This document shows, piece after piece, positions 11,085 through 25,000 of a DNA stretch of 64,000 bases. The notes beneath the pieces were generated by a model, which worked only from the letters and a program-made list of their open reading frames with translations, made no database searches and was not told the DNA's origin. Origin of the DNA: Sycon ciliatum (Eukaryota > Porifera > Calcarea > Leucosolenida > Sycettidae); the NCBI RefSeq assembly GCF_964019385.1, contig NC_088645.1, positions 13,321,638 to 13,385,637 of the forward strand, written 5' to 3'. Made by a program: the position numbers and the translations under genes. Each line of letters opens with the position of its first letter. Within the stretch, counting starts at the first letter, position 1.

Positions 11085-13031
11085 GTTCTTCTGCAGGGGA
11101 ATCATATGAGTAGTGGCGGTGATACTTTTTTTTATACGCAGGTCATTCTGTGGATGTTGTAGAATTTCATGACTCTGTCATAAAATTGTCTTGTCTTTCA
11201 GAAAATTCAGATGTCCACACCCTAAATCACATTTACATAAGAATTGTAACCAGGTGCGTGCCGCAGATGTTTTTGTTGATTCTGTGTTTATAATTGTAGT
11301 CATGGGTTGTCGTGATAAGGTCATCCGGCATCATATTGTAGTGAAATCGTCATCCTGTTGATGTCGATAATAATTTTGGAAGCAGTTCAATGACTTCAAA
11401 GTGTTACAAGTCCGCGATTGTCTAAAACAACACAGCAAAGTAGGAACAATAAACATGTATTAAAATGTAAACAAAATACATTGCTGAGTGCGACACCTCG
11501 TTCCAACAACTACACTGATCCTGAGGATACAAGGGGCAAGGATATAACGGTTGGAGGTACTGAGAGATAAACAAGGCACTCCATAATAATAACATGTTAC
11601 ACGTCTTTGGGGGAGTATGAATGATATCCAGTCAAACCTCTTTAGGACGAACATCAAGGGACCGATGGCATTTGCTCTGTGAGTTTGTCTTAACCCTATT
11701 TTATAACGAGTGAATACAATTATTTCTCCAATACTGCAATAGAGACACGAATAGATTTCTTCTACAGCGAAAGATTCTAAGCCAGACCAAACCATTGACT
11801 CGTCTTTTATGAAACAAATGAGTTACTGAACCTTTCTTTAGCAACATGACGGCAACTGAAACAACAACAGAGAAAATACGATACATGTACAGCACATTCT
11901 TGCAGGTACAACAAACAGATTGCAGATCGTAATTCTTGCTCTACCGGCACGCAACTTTATTTGGGGCAGTGCAATCTCGGCGCTACTCACAAATCAAACA
12001 GCCCAGACTCGAGTAAACAAATCCAATCGTACGAGATTTTCACGAGACTGCACCCATTGGCTTGTTTCGTATGAAGCAAACAAGTCACTGAATGCATGAA
12101 CCTCTCCATAATGGAGATTTTCCCTGATATGCGAATTTATTTTGCATACTAGTACTCGGCCAATGCGTCCTTGAACCTTCCCCTCCAGATTGGGAACTGC
12201 TAACGATGCTATGCCACTGCAAAATTCAGATTCTACCCCATGATCGGAGCACGGAATGCCGGAAGCAATCATGACCAGTGCCTTACTTGTAACGTACCAA
12301 TGTACAATGAACATGAGTATTTCGACAACACATCTAAGCCTTACCGTCAAGAAGGTGAACTGGCGTTCTTCGCACACTGTAGACAAGGGCAAAGAGATAC
12401 GAATGGATCTATTAAATCCGAATAAAATCAGCACACGTTTCCGTAAATGAAAGGGTGAGCATAAGCAAATGAATCGAAGGAAACTGGTCAACTCAGAGAT
12501 CACCTGTCATTGAGTATTCCGTAAAAGGAGGCCTCGACAGCAGAAAAGCTAAATTTAGAAAAGAGATCCTGTCAGCTTTTCCATATTTATTGTATTCCAC
12601 CTAAAATCAGCACACTTTTCGTAAATGAAAGAGTCAACACAAGCAAATGAATCAAAGGGAACTGGTCAACTCACCTGTCATTGAGTAATATTCCGTGAAA
12701 AGAGGTCTCAGCAGAGCCGAAGCGAAATAAGCCAGGACACGAAATATCCGAAACAGCTCATGCAAGAAGCAGTTCCAAAGAAGGAAGTTCCTCGCGCATG
12801 CACATCCGAAAACGGACTGCACTGCATGCAACACAATGTCTGCCGTGCACGTGCACAGCACGCGGCTACCACCCGTTGGTAGATCTAATACCCAGCACCT
12901 TACGTAGAAACTTACGTAGCCTAAGTGAAGTACCGAGCACCTTACGTAGAAACTTACGTAGCATAGCGGTGTCGTTTTTTCTGCCATGTGAACACAATAA
13001 TAGAAAAGCTGACAGGATGGCTTTTCTAAAT
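11085..13031 (-). repeat. ~2 kb dispersed repeat H, inverted copy
   Basis: Diverged inverted copy of the two tandem units at 35905-37762 and 37761-39909. One terminus is the hairpin AGAAAAGC...GCTTTTCT followed by CTAAAT at 13031, where RT pseudogene sequence begins at once. The other terminus is near GTTCTTCTGCAGGGGA at 11085. Inside are duplicated CTTACGTAGAAACTTACGTAG motifs (about 12898-12964). Several frames stay open in all three copies but show no domain, so coding is not claimed. The terminal hairpin plus CTAA loosely resembles a Helitron 3' end. Confidence 0.6.
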
Positions 13032-13109
13032 ATAGACCCATCGTGCACCAAGGCTCTGACAGCTGCTCGCCTACATGTAGTCCCTTTTGACAAACCCCCG
13101 GAGTGAGAC

Positions 13110-13430
13110 CAAGAGTACATAACCCCCCAGAGTGTGCAACTCCCACATACCCTGTTGTCCCGACAGAATTTCAAGTTGACGTCATTATTTATGACGCAAT
13201 GCTCCTTGCAGCAGTGATTTACAACAATGTGTACGGGTGTCAACGCATCACACGTTTTTCTTTGCAATAATTTGTACAGGATCGATCGGCTTCGGACCAC
13301 CACAGGTTCCGGATTCGTCTTATAATCCGTGTACAGTGCGCATTCCATCATCAAAATGACGTCAACTTGAAATTCTGTCGGGACAGCACCCATAGTGGAG
13401 TTGCACACTCTGGGGGGTTATGTACTCTTG
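13110..13430. mobile_element. CAAGAGT-end MITE with 7-bp target duplication
   Basis: Inverted ends CAAGAGTACATAACC/GGTTATGTACTCTTG extend to about 80 bp of inverted repeat (including GTCCCGACAGAATTTCAAG). It is flanked by GTGAGAC at 13103-13109 and 13431-13437. It sits inside the RT pseudogene; the frame is continuous when it is removed with one GTGAGAC, which independently confirms the 7-bp duplication. Confidence 0.85.
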
Positions 13431-14095
13431 GTGAGACCTATAGCCGCTGGGGAGGTTTCCAGGCGCATTATGTGTCGGGCGGTCATGAAAATTATCAAGA
13501 GCGACGTTAGGGACACCACTGAACCACGACAACTTTGCGTTGGCGTGCCCTCTGCTTGCGAGGCCTCAGTGCATGCCATGGATAGTCTGTTCAATCTTGA
13601 CAGCACGGACGGCATATTATTACTCGTTGATGCATCCAATGCATTTAACCCATTAAAAACAGAGAAGCAGCACTGCATAACGTCCCCATTTTTTGCCCTG
13701 CTCTAGGCCAAGTCTTTAAAAACACGTAAAAAAAGTCCATCCCGCCTGTTTGTCACACGTGGCGGCGAGATTCTTTCACGCGAGGGAACATTCCATGGGA
13801 ACCTTTTAGCAGAGGCAATCTATGCGATAGCGATAATGCCTCACATTAATTATGTATCCACCCAATGTCCAAACACAACACAGATCTGGTATTCGGACGA
13901 TGATTCGGGTGCTGATACTGTTAGAAATGTATTCGTTTATTGGTCCACACTTAGTGAAATCGGCCCAGAATATGGATGCTACCCCAATGCGTCAAAGACC
14001 GTCCTTCTTGTGAAGGAGGCACGTGCGGATGAGGCCCGTTTTTGCTTACACTATGCGCGACAGGGTTGTCTGGCGCGCCAAGGCGCTTGACTCTG

Positions 14096-14661
14096 GAATG
14101 CGTTGGCGAGCGAGGTGCAGTCTAGTTGCCCTTATGTAATACACCTCAAACAGCCTCATCTCCGCGGAAACACCCCCTGATTTTTTTGTGGAGTAACATG
14201 GGATGATACAGAGCACACTCATCCACACAAAGGAGGGGGTTTATGAAGAAACAAACCACCCCCAAAGGGTTGGAGCCTCCTTAAATACGAGCCCAAAGCA
14301 CTGGATTTAAAGTCCTTGAGGACACTTTTATACATATTGCGGATATTCATCGCGCGTAGTGTAAACAAAAAACAACAACATTAACAGAATAAAAAATATT
14401 GGTGGGTGGAAATGCCAACAAATGGACGATATGATGGCACGGGTTGCTTGTGATTACGTCGAAGTATGAAATTTAGCCCTTGAAAACTGCTGCACATTTG
14501 AAACAGGGACAAACAACACTGTCGACTGGCGTGCTTGAGAATTACAGGAAGAATTGATACCCTAGCTCACACGGCTACAAACTTTGCATAGCAATACGGG
14601 GGAAGAGAAAGCACAGGAAAGGTTATAATTATGTCCATGTGCGTTTAATCAAAGCGGTGGC
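14096..14661. other. Intergenic, nothing recognised
   Basis: Sequence between the RT pseudogene and the stop codon of the sushi gene. It would hold that gene's 3' UTR. There is an AATAAA about 14387 on the plus strand, but no clear minus-strand polyadenylation signal next to the stop. Confidence 0.4.
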
Positions 14662-14948
14662 TCAGCGAACGCAAACGACAACCTTGACAACGTGATCACC
14701 GGCTGGCACCCAATCCTGTTTATTAGGGCTAAAATTACCACCGCTGTATATATAACCTTGGTTTTCAAAAGTGAAAAAAGCGGTGCCAGTGGGGATGTGT
14801 TCCATTACTTCACCTAGACATGTTACTTGTGCGGTCGCAAGCCTATCAGGCAACCGCATGCCGCGTTCCAAGCAGGTTTCATTGGCAACCTTGAAGGTGA
14901 CACTTATGGGCATGACGGCCACGCCGTTCAAAATGGCGCAAGTGGTAT
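14662..14948 (-). CDS. Sushi gene exon 9 (C-terminal domain and stop)
   Basis: Acceptor tgcttag; 94 codons and TGA. Four cysteines (TTCAIL, ETCLERG, VTCLGE, VVCVR) are spaced differently from the other sushi domains, with a longer insert before the last. It may be a degenerate sushi or a different four-Cys fold. Confidence 0.65.
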
Positions 14949-17900
14949 CTAAGCAAACATAAACATACACAAATACCCAATTACATGCATTCAGATACGC
15001 ACATACGCACATACACACATACACACACACACACACGTAGAAACGCAAAGACACAAACAGACGCTGAAACGGACAAAGTGAACCAGAGAACAGTGGCTAA
15101 TGTGCTGATGTGCTACGCAAGATCGTGGCAGGACGTACGGCGATTGTGTGTTTCGTTTGTTTTGTACATGGACGTACATACGCTCTCGCTTTCTTTCTAT
15201 ATAAGGCAAGGTTCGCCCCTTGTAAACTGTTCTGACGATGGGTGACTGGCCCGAAACGTCAATAATATTTCGACATCATTAATAAAAGAATTGAGCGGTT
15301 GTCAGTTGACAAACCCCCTTTTATTTAATAGTAAATGTAGAGCCGACGGATTTACGTACTATTATAAAAACCGAGGCGAAACAGACGATAATATTTATTG
15401 AAGTAAAATAGTCTGATGATCAGCAAGCAACAGGTTCCACAAAATCTTAAGAAGCACTTCTATAGACAAGACAGGACACTAACTTACAAGAAATCGCTGA
15501 GTCGCAGATCGCATTCCACGCACAAACACAAGAACACACAGAACATGTTAGTTGCAGTTGTGAGTAATAAAAAACAGACCTAAATGCGTTCCAGTATGTA
15601 TTGCATAATTTGTTTATTAAATGGACCAGTCGGGGAAGTGAACTGGCCGAAAATTTGAAACAAATTCCAGACCCACTAGGACACGAACACGGGACATTGC
15701 TTGTCCTGAGCAATGCTCTACAATCCGATCTATGGGGACATGCTGACTGAAGCCTGGACCTGACCGAACCTTGTTTATGAAACTGGAAGCCTGCCCACTT
15801 TTACATAAATCTGAATTTATGCATGATCAATTTTGTGACGAGAGAGCTTGGAAGCTCAGGGCCCTGCGCTATGCTTTGTTGCCTAGCTCATCGTGCATGT
15901 TGTTAGAACTGATGAAAATGCTTTTTCCTTTGATTAGCTACATCATTGTATTGCAAAAACGTTTCAATGAGATACTGAAGTAACGTCTTCTGCATAGCTA
16001 TGGGACCGGCGCTGACTCTGCCGATCAAGGGCGTTCTGGAGTCGACGGGATGTCTGTCCTGACGTTTCCTGGGACCGGCGCTGACTCTGCCGATCACGGG
16101 CGTTCTTCTTCTTCTATTAGAGGTTAAGTTACACGCTGTTTGCCCTTTTTCAAAACGTGGTGCAAATCTCACGTTACGTGTAACTTTTAGAGGTTAAGTT
16201 ACACGTGCGACGTGACGTGAAATTTTGCCTGGCAGGATTCGGGTTTAGTTCGCACAAATATCAAATCTTCCAACAAACTCGATAAAATTCCGGAAACTCA
16301 CACAAATTCGGTCGGAATAACCAAGCGAAACTTCCAAAAACTCACGTCATGAACTTACGTGCGGTACAGTCAACTCACGTAAAACACGTCAAATTTTACG
16401 TGAGTTTTTTCACTTTTGACGTAAAAGTTCACGGGCGTAAAACTTTTACGTGAAACTTAAAATCTCTATTATTATTATACTGACGGCAACTAACATCTAT
16501 TCTGATTGCATTAATTTTACTCGTCTCCCTACTTCGTATTTCTTTCCAGAAAATCTCCGCATACAGCAGGGAGTCGTTTACATAATATGACTCCCTGCTA
16601 TACATCTACATGACTGTATATGTGTATGTACATGACTGTATATACGTTATACGATATACGTTATAATTATTATGCTATCGGCCTACATGCGATTCCCGGG
16701 CTGGTCGACAGGTGGCCCAGTCAGCCTGCTAGTGGGATCTCGGCCTCGCACACAAATCCACACAAAATGTTACTGCACTGAATGCATTCCCCCGATACAC
16801 TTCACATATATACTCATTCTCTTGATGGTACCGTACTCTTGATGGTACGGGACAGGTACGGGATAACGCCAGGCATGCATATGCATGTCGATGGCACAAA
16901 CAAACAAAAATATTGTGGCCAGCTGTCTTTGTTGGTACGGTACACTGGTACGGTACAGTACAGGATAGATACGGGATAGCGCCAGGCGTTACACAAACAA
17001 ACAAACACACAAACAAACAAACACCAAATTAAAGCTGTGTGGACCCTGGCTAGCGCCAGACGTTACTGAAGTAACGTCTTCTGCATAGCTACGGGAATAA
17101 ATGTCTCTGGAGACTGGTCTTGGCGGAGAGTACGGAGCATTTTTGACTGGATTGTTCTCATGCAATGCAGGGCATTTGTGACTGCAGGAATTTATGACAT
17201 GGCCTGTGACTGGTAACAGCACGTCCAAGATATTTTCATCATAATCCTTTATTCACCACAAGAGGTAGCGAACTTACGGGTGCACATGGGCATTTCAGGC
17301 AATGTCCAGCCAGTTGTCGGATCACAGTAGGCCAGTTTGTTGGGAAGAGTTACCGTACCAGCGGTGCACACTGCTGTTGTGTAATGTCCACTGTATGCGG
17401 CTTGAAAATATGCACTCTCGAGTCTGATTTTCAGGCATTGAACTGCAGAGGTGAAGAAAAACAACAGCAGGTCTTGCCTAGGGCTCTCTAATGGCCACAG
17501 CTCATTCGATCATAGTTTGCAAACTAATCATCTCCTCCGATGCAAGCGTACCTTTACTTTTACGCTACTGGCGTACACTGGTTAGAACGCTTCCCCAAAT
17601 TTCCCACATCCAACAAAGCAGTGTAAAGTAAAAAGTCAGAATGACGCGTGATGTTCATTTTTCAGTGAGAACCGGTGAAAAGGCAATCATGCCTGTGAAG
17701 TAAAATAGAAGTCAACAACAACATGGATCAAGAATTTTCTTTTTCCATTGTAACGTACAAACGAACTACCTTTTAACGTAGTTCGTTCGTACGTAAAAAT
17801 CGTTTTGAGGGACATTGCCTTGGATGTACAGCGCTAAAATATCACCAACAGGTACCATTGACATATTCTTCATTCCTGTTTGCCTTAAACGAAGACTAGC

Positions 17901-18969
17901 CAAACTTGCTTGGTGTTGTCAACGGGGTCAAATTCCCCCGATATAATACGTTACGGCCATGTTTCTGTAGCTGTGCTGGAACTGCTCTATTTCGCAGCCA
18001 CTATTTACCATTAGCCATGTCGCCCCCCCCCCTCCTCCACCCTACACAGTGGGTCCATTGTTATTAGGCATCTGCCTGTTTCTCCACTATAAAATTTATA
18101 AAATACTACTGCCATGGAGACAGAGGAACGTACATTACCGACATAATAGTGTAACAAGAAGGAGCCACTAGTGTGTGGAATCCGCGGTAGCAACATCGGC
18201 AGGGTACAGTATCGGAAAGACAGATGTTCTGGGATCGAATCCTGCTCGTGGAACAAGGGAACTAATAATTGCATGTGGTTAAGTGGAATCATGCGACACA
18301 TGTGAAACCAATCTACACATACATGCATGGACATTGGTTAAATAGAAAACCTTGGTAGGAGTGTACAGTATACTAATGTTACCCTGTACGATCAATAGGT
18401 GTGTAACAATCAATAAGGGGTATAACACCCGCCTACTTACACACTGTGCTGGTACCATCGGGACCTGGGAACAAAGGAAGGACAGAAGGACAGAACAGAG
18501 TACCAGTTACGCAGTGGAGGTGGATACAAGATTTTCACTGAACAATTAAAATTATATCAACACGGGATTATGCCACTAAGAGTCCGTAATGAATACGGGT
18601 ACCGGTAGTATTGAACTGTTCCTTTGGTCCAATGCAGTACGCCCTGTAGTCTCGCGCCCAAACGGATAATTTCTACCACTGGTATATCCAATTTCTAATA
18701 GAAAACTGGGATTTCCGTTCAAGGTCGGAGTGCGTATTGTTAAGAAAAGATAGCTTCATAACATCTAAGTCATTTAGAAACCAGCAATATTTGACCATAT
18801 CATGTTAGGACAAGCAGTAACATTTCCTCAGTTAAAGAAAGAGTATGATATAGCAAGAAAACGGACAGACGGAAAGAGAGACAGAGACGCAGAAAGGACC
18901 TCGAGGCACAGATAGAAGCAGATAGAGGAAATGAGACGAACGGAACAGAAAATAGAAGGAGGCGTTAAT

Positions 18970-19011
<42 letters not shown>

Positions 19012-19029
19012 GCGAGAGAGCGAGAGAGC

Positions 19030-19065
<36 letters not shown>

Positions 19066-22000
19066 AAGAGAGAGAGCGAGAGAGAGAGAGATAGAGAGAG
19101 AGAGATAAATAGAGAGATAGAGATAATTAGAGAGAGAGAGAGATGGAGAGGGAGAGAGAGACAGACAGAAAAACAAACAGACAGACAGAGACAAAAAGAG
19201 ACAGACAGACAGACAGGATGACGAGAAACAGAAGAAACCTATCTTGGTATTATTAAACTTACCAACATGACGTGTCACTGCGCTGTTAATACCTGCAGAT
19301 GAAGAAAAATATCCAGGATCCATTAATAAACCCTCATTCCGCGGTCTGGGGTCCGTTTTCATTCCGCGGTCTGGGGTCCAAACGGACCCCAGGGGTATGA
19401 TTTTTGAAATATTTTTACTTTGCTGCATCCAGAGAGTTCTTTATGATTCCTGCTCTATATTCCTGTTCTATAATTTACTTTATGTTAAACGCCAAAAGTA
19501 ACTGCATCTCTCCTACTTCGTTCATGTACATACCCATGACTGGTTAGTTGTTTTCTGTACCTGATCTTGTGCCAGTGGTTGTGAGGTTTATCCACTCACC
19601 CCCACCGTTAGGCGCTGCATCTGCCGCTAGGGTTTACCGGGTGTTAGCAGCCGTCGTGAGTTCCCTTTGGGAACGGACACGATAAGCAGGGAGTGTTTTC
19701 CAGCGATCTGCACCTAAGAAGCGTAATGCGTATAAGCAAGAGTACATAAACCCTTTTTTGGTTTATGTACTCTTGGTACAGGCCATAGCCGAATTCAGAG
19801 AAGATAGAAGAACACTTCTCGAACTTTCCCGGGAGTCTTGATCTTTTCGGTGAGTATTTGAGAACGTACCCTAAATCCTAATGACAGCAGCAAAAGTTCG
19901 CAACAAACAAGTTCACAACAACAGAGAGAGGTAGTTTCTGGATGTCCTCATGCCAGTAGGCTAATGGTGAAAGTACTTACTCTGGCACGCTTGTCCCTGT
20001 GGGATGGTCCAGCCATTATCGGTGCAAGTTGCCTTGTCGTACGTGACAATACTGTATCCACTATCACACATAACCTCTGCAGACGATCCTGAGCGTGTAG
20101 CCGGAAAGTGGCCATTCTGGACTTCGTACAAAGCGCACGTGGCTAGAAAAGCAAAAACAATGTATATCAAACGTACTTGGTCCCAAAAGAACAAGAAATG
20201 GATATGAAGACCTAATTCCTTTGTGTGCAAATTCGATTTCTTTCACTAGCAGGATAACACCAACACCAATTATAGCAACACAGCTCAATTGCCCTTGGCA
20301 CATACTAGGCATGGGCGGATAATGCTAGCATAGACAGGTTGCCAAAGTCGCCTCCGGAGATCCGTACCCGAGATGGCCCTGGAGACCGCGGAGCTCGGAA
20401 TCGATTTTTCGGGGCAAAGGGACACATGGATTGATGTGTTTGTGTGTTTTGTTTTGCTTGTGACATGACTTGCGTTTCCTTCCTTTTAGTGTATTGGTAG
20501 TTGTTTGTTGCTGCCGACTTCTAGTAGTAGTGTAGGAATAGAGTAGGACTTGTAGTAGTAGCAACGATAGTGTGGATAGTCGCATGGATCATGCTGTGAC
20601 AATATCATTGTCTGAAGCGGATGATGATGCTGTAGTCAGTGCATTTTGTTGGGCAAGCCAGACGAAGGATAAAAAACACAAGGTGTTCCTGGCCATCAAC
20701 TGCAATAACTTCGACCTGCTGCTTGGTTTCTTGGCATTGGCATTGGCTTTTTTGGGCTTAGACTTCGGACATTTTCTCAACGGTCTCTTTTCTGGAGCTT
20801 TCCTACACAAAGGATACGACTTGTGAGAGAAATATACCGGATATGGTTGGTCCTTGGATTCCTCCTCGTTGTGGAAATGCTTGTAGCACAAGCAAGTGTC
20901 CTTGGATGGCACCAGATCTTTTCTATTGATTCTTGTGAGCCAAATGGTTCGCACTGTCGGCTTACGAGGGATAAGAAATTTGATCTTCTTTCCTTTCACT
21001 CTCCTTGTCGAGCAACGCACGGCACAACAGTGATCATTCTGACCCATCCCCAGTTGCTACAAATAACTGTACCAAAGGGAATGAAACACACATCTAAAGG
21101 TAAAAAGGAAAAACAACCTGTCGCTCTGCCCCGAAATATCGATTCAAACATCCGTGTTCTCCAGAGCCACCTCCGGAACTGATCCCCGGAGGCGATTTTG
21201 GTAACCCTTAGCATTATAGTGCGCGACTTGCAACGAGCATTATGCTAGCAGTATAACACTACATTTCCACAAAAGTTGCATTATACTCAAATATGGAAGT
21301 TTTGGCCATTACAAAAAAATGGACTGTTACATGCCTTGTACATAGAACTGCACAACCTGCATAGGATTGTCCAAACTAAGCCATTTTCCATGCATACTAT
21401 ATCGGTTTTTGCTGGCATTATGGAGCAATAGCAGCATAAAATTAGCATTATGATTATGATTTTCTAGCATTTTCCATGCCGTCTACGTAGAACTACGAAA
21501 CGTGCCCCATGCTGCCCAAACTAAGCCATTTTTCCATACTTACTAGCCATTGGCGGACTATGCTCGGCCAATCGTTAAATTATGCTTTTGATTATGCCAC
21601 AATTATGACAACAAATATGCTGAATTATGCTGAATTATGCTCGGTTCCACTATGTGCACGCTGTACATAGAGGATTGAGAAGCCACGCATACACACACGG
21701 CCATGCCCTAAGCATAATTTTTGTCTAAACCGAAAGATTATGCCGACCGTACACTAGGCCTTGGCGGATAATGCTCGAAAAGGTGGCAGATTCTGCTTTT
21801 TTTGCACCGAAATTGGCAGAACCATACAAACCTTATGGCGGGCAATTCCTCGAATTCTGCTCCATTTCTTTATCCACATACCAAACATGCATGAAACGTA
21901 CCAGAAAAAGTACCGAATTCTGCCAATTTTTCTGCCGGCATTATCCGCCAAGGCCTACCGTACACGTTGGAATCCGTATATTATGCCGGAGCATAATGTT

Positions 22001-25000
22001 TTGACGAAATCCCAAGATTATGCCAAATATTATGCCGGCATAATCCTCCAAGGGCTTACGATAGCGAGTCGTAACTGGGGTTACTGGGCTGGGGGCCTGG
22101 GGCGGTACAACATTTTGGGGAAATTTTTGACTGCATTTTTGAGTTTATCGGCAAGGCAGAGATGAAATTTGAAAATTTTTTCTGGTGAATCTCTGGAGAA
22201 TAGCCTTCTCTAGCTTCCTATAGTTTTATTCCCGTAGCTATGCAGAAGACGTTACTTCAGTAACGTCTGGCGCTAGCCAGGGTCCACACAGCTTTAATTT
22301 AGTGTTTGTGTGTTTGTGTGTTTGTGTCACGCCTGGCGCTATCCGTATCTGACGGCAAAAAAGCATAGGATGTTATAAATTTTTCAATTCTCCTTTTTTT
22401 CAGGCATGTCCTGGGATTCGAACCCGCACTATCGCCCTACATGCATTCTCCCATACACTTCGCATTCATACTCATTCTTCCAAGTAGCTTCACGTTATTA
22501 TCTTGCGTTTGAAAGCCCTATTTGAATATTGCGGGCAGCTTTATGTGGCCAGCTGTGTTTGATGGTACGGTGCGGTACGGGAGACGGTGTCGTATTACCC
22601 TCGATCGTACCTGTCCCGTACCTATCCCCTACCGTACCGTGCCATCAAAGACGGCTGGCCACAATGCATACTGTATTCAAATAGGGCTTTCAAATACAAG
22701 ATCACAATGTGAAACAAGTTGGAAGAATTAGTATGTATGCGAAGTGTATCGGGGGATGCATGCAGGGCGCGCGATAGTGCGGGTTCGAATCCCAGGTTAT
22801 GTCTTAAAAAATGGATTTTTTTAAAGAATTTATAACATCCCTATGATTTTTTTTGTCTAGGTCATCAAGGCAAAAAAGCATAGCGTAGGGCCCTGAGCTT
22901 TCAAGCTCTCTCGTTTTTACTTTTGTCAAAATTTAAAAAGGTTTTATGAAAGGTAATATTTTCACGGACCTTTAATAAAAAAAATCATCTCCACCTTGCC
23001 GATAATCTCAAAAATGCAGTCAAAATGTGATCAGAATGACCCCGAAAAAGTTGTACCGCCCCAGCCACCTTAAAAAAACATCTTCAGGCTTTCTGACAAA
23101 GCTGTATTATGCCCCTAAGCATAATTATTGTCTAAACCGAAAGATTATGCCGACCTTACACGTTGTAATCCGTATATTATGCAGGAGGATAATTTTTGGA
23201 CAAAATCCCAAGATTATGCCAAATATTATGCCGACATAATCCGCCAAGGGCTAATACTTACTACTGGTGAATTGCTGGCGTTACAGAGGAACAGCAGCAT
23301 TATGACAGTTTTTCTGGCATTCCCATTAGCATTATCCCGCAAAATAACTAGCATTATCCGCCCAGGCCTAGCACATACTGCCCATCAAAGATAAGCAGAA
23401 TTTAGTACGTTATTTTTTACTACCTTTGATGATACAAAAAAACTCTACTCCTCCGTGTAGTACTCACACCAATAATGCTAAACAACGACGGCGTACTGGG
23501 TGAATTTTACTTCTAACGGCTGTCTCGCTGTCAAAAGCTTGTGAGAGATTGTGATAGTAGTGCGTGATACTGGATATTGTAACTGACATTTCAAAAACTC
23601 TAGAATGTTAAATTTTATATACTCAGATGGTGAGCCAAGGAACAATAATTTTTGTAACATGGAAATTGTGGGCAGAAGTTCTGCGATCGAGTCCACCAAC
23701 TAAACCATATTTTGAACAGTCAGACGTGCACAATCTAGCAGAAAACTGAGAAGGAGTACTGAGATATTCCACGGCATGAAAGTCAGTTTAGTTGGTGGAT
23801 TCGATCGCATAACTTGTGCCCACAATTTTAATGTTTCAAACATTTTATACAATTTTAGTTTGGTATGTGGATTAAGCAATTGAGCAGACTTCAAAAAAGT
23901 GTCTGCCATAAGTGGTGTACGGTTCTGCCAATTTCATTCCTCTTCGAGCAGAATCTGAAAATATTTCGAGCATTATCCGCCAAAGGCCGCAGCACAACCC
24001 ACCACCGAAGTCGCCACCCCGCAAAAACAGAATCATACACAGTATAATTATGCTGGTTTACTCACCGGTGTCTTCTGTTCCAGGACCAACTGCGAGAAAA
24101 GAGAAAGAAAAACCGGAAGAATTGTCCTATTACAAGCCATATCCTCGTCTGCTGCTGCAAATAACTATGTCAATCACTAATCGGTCATCACTTTGCTTGG
24201 AAGCGTTATCTCCGCGAATCTTTTGGAGTAATATGGAGTAATATGGAGTAACATTAAGTAGGTAACGCTCACTTTGGTCATGGATAACAATCCATCCATC
24301 TTTTAGCTTGTTGCTATGTCACACATTTAAAAACTGCCATGGTGAGGCTAGAACATCAGTACAGCTAGATAAACGTTTGATACTCATGCGTAGAATACCG
24401 ACTGATGTCAAACATTCCATGGATCTGCCAGAACCAGACAAACACAGGTGCAACGTCTTCTTCGATTTCAGAAAAGGCTTGGTAGGCTAAGAACTAGCAG
24501 GACACAATGAAGACCACGGACTGTGGGTTTGGAATTTTCAAAGTGGAGAACTAGGCAAGCTAACAGCGCTACATGTCCGCTGAGAATTAAGGCTACTTCT
24601 TACGTTGGCAAATTAGTCCCTGTGGGATGTTCCAGCCATTGAATTCATTGGCACATTGTGCTTCCTTGTTCGGAACAGCACTGTATCCGAGGCTACACAC
24701 TGGTTGTGCAGATAACTCTGCGTGTGTTGCTGGGAAAAATCCATGATCAAACTGATACACTGGGCACGAGACTAGAAATCCAAGAAAGCAATCCAAAGTT
24801 ACACATGACACATGTAAATATCTAGTCGACATAAAAGCGCAAGAAGAGTAATGTCACGGTCGAAAGGGCTGCGGAAGTGTAATGTTTTCATATAAAGCAA
24901 TAATAACAACATAGCCATCAAACAACAAAAGAATTCCGATTCAACTTACCCACGTACTCTCCGCCACCCGGTACTGTGTGAAAATAAGAAAGAAAGAATA

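Larger units (their letters stand above)
10142..14095 (+). pseudogene. Reverse-transcriptase pseudogene split by nested insertions
   Basis: Three plus-strand pieces belong to one RT. Piece 1, about 10150-10288, includes AGPSGVDAEGWTRMLACYG. Piece 2, 13032-13109, includes VVPFDKPP. Piece 3, about 13438-14095, includes LLVDASNAFNPL (motif A region), a decayed motif B, and YSDDDSGADTV where a FADD-type motif C is expected. A ~2.7-kb block (fold-back element, LINE ends, inverted ~2 kb repeat) separates pieces 1 and 2. A 321-bp element separates pieces 2 and 3, and removing it with one 7-bp duplication makes the frame continuous. Stops and degenerate motifs show that it is dead. Confidence 0.65.

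Noticed and set aside
15470..15500. A 9-nt micro-exon (CGATTTCTT) of the sushi gene
   Set aside because: Phase-compatible with good splice sites by eye, but too short to support without transcript data.
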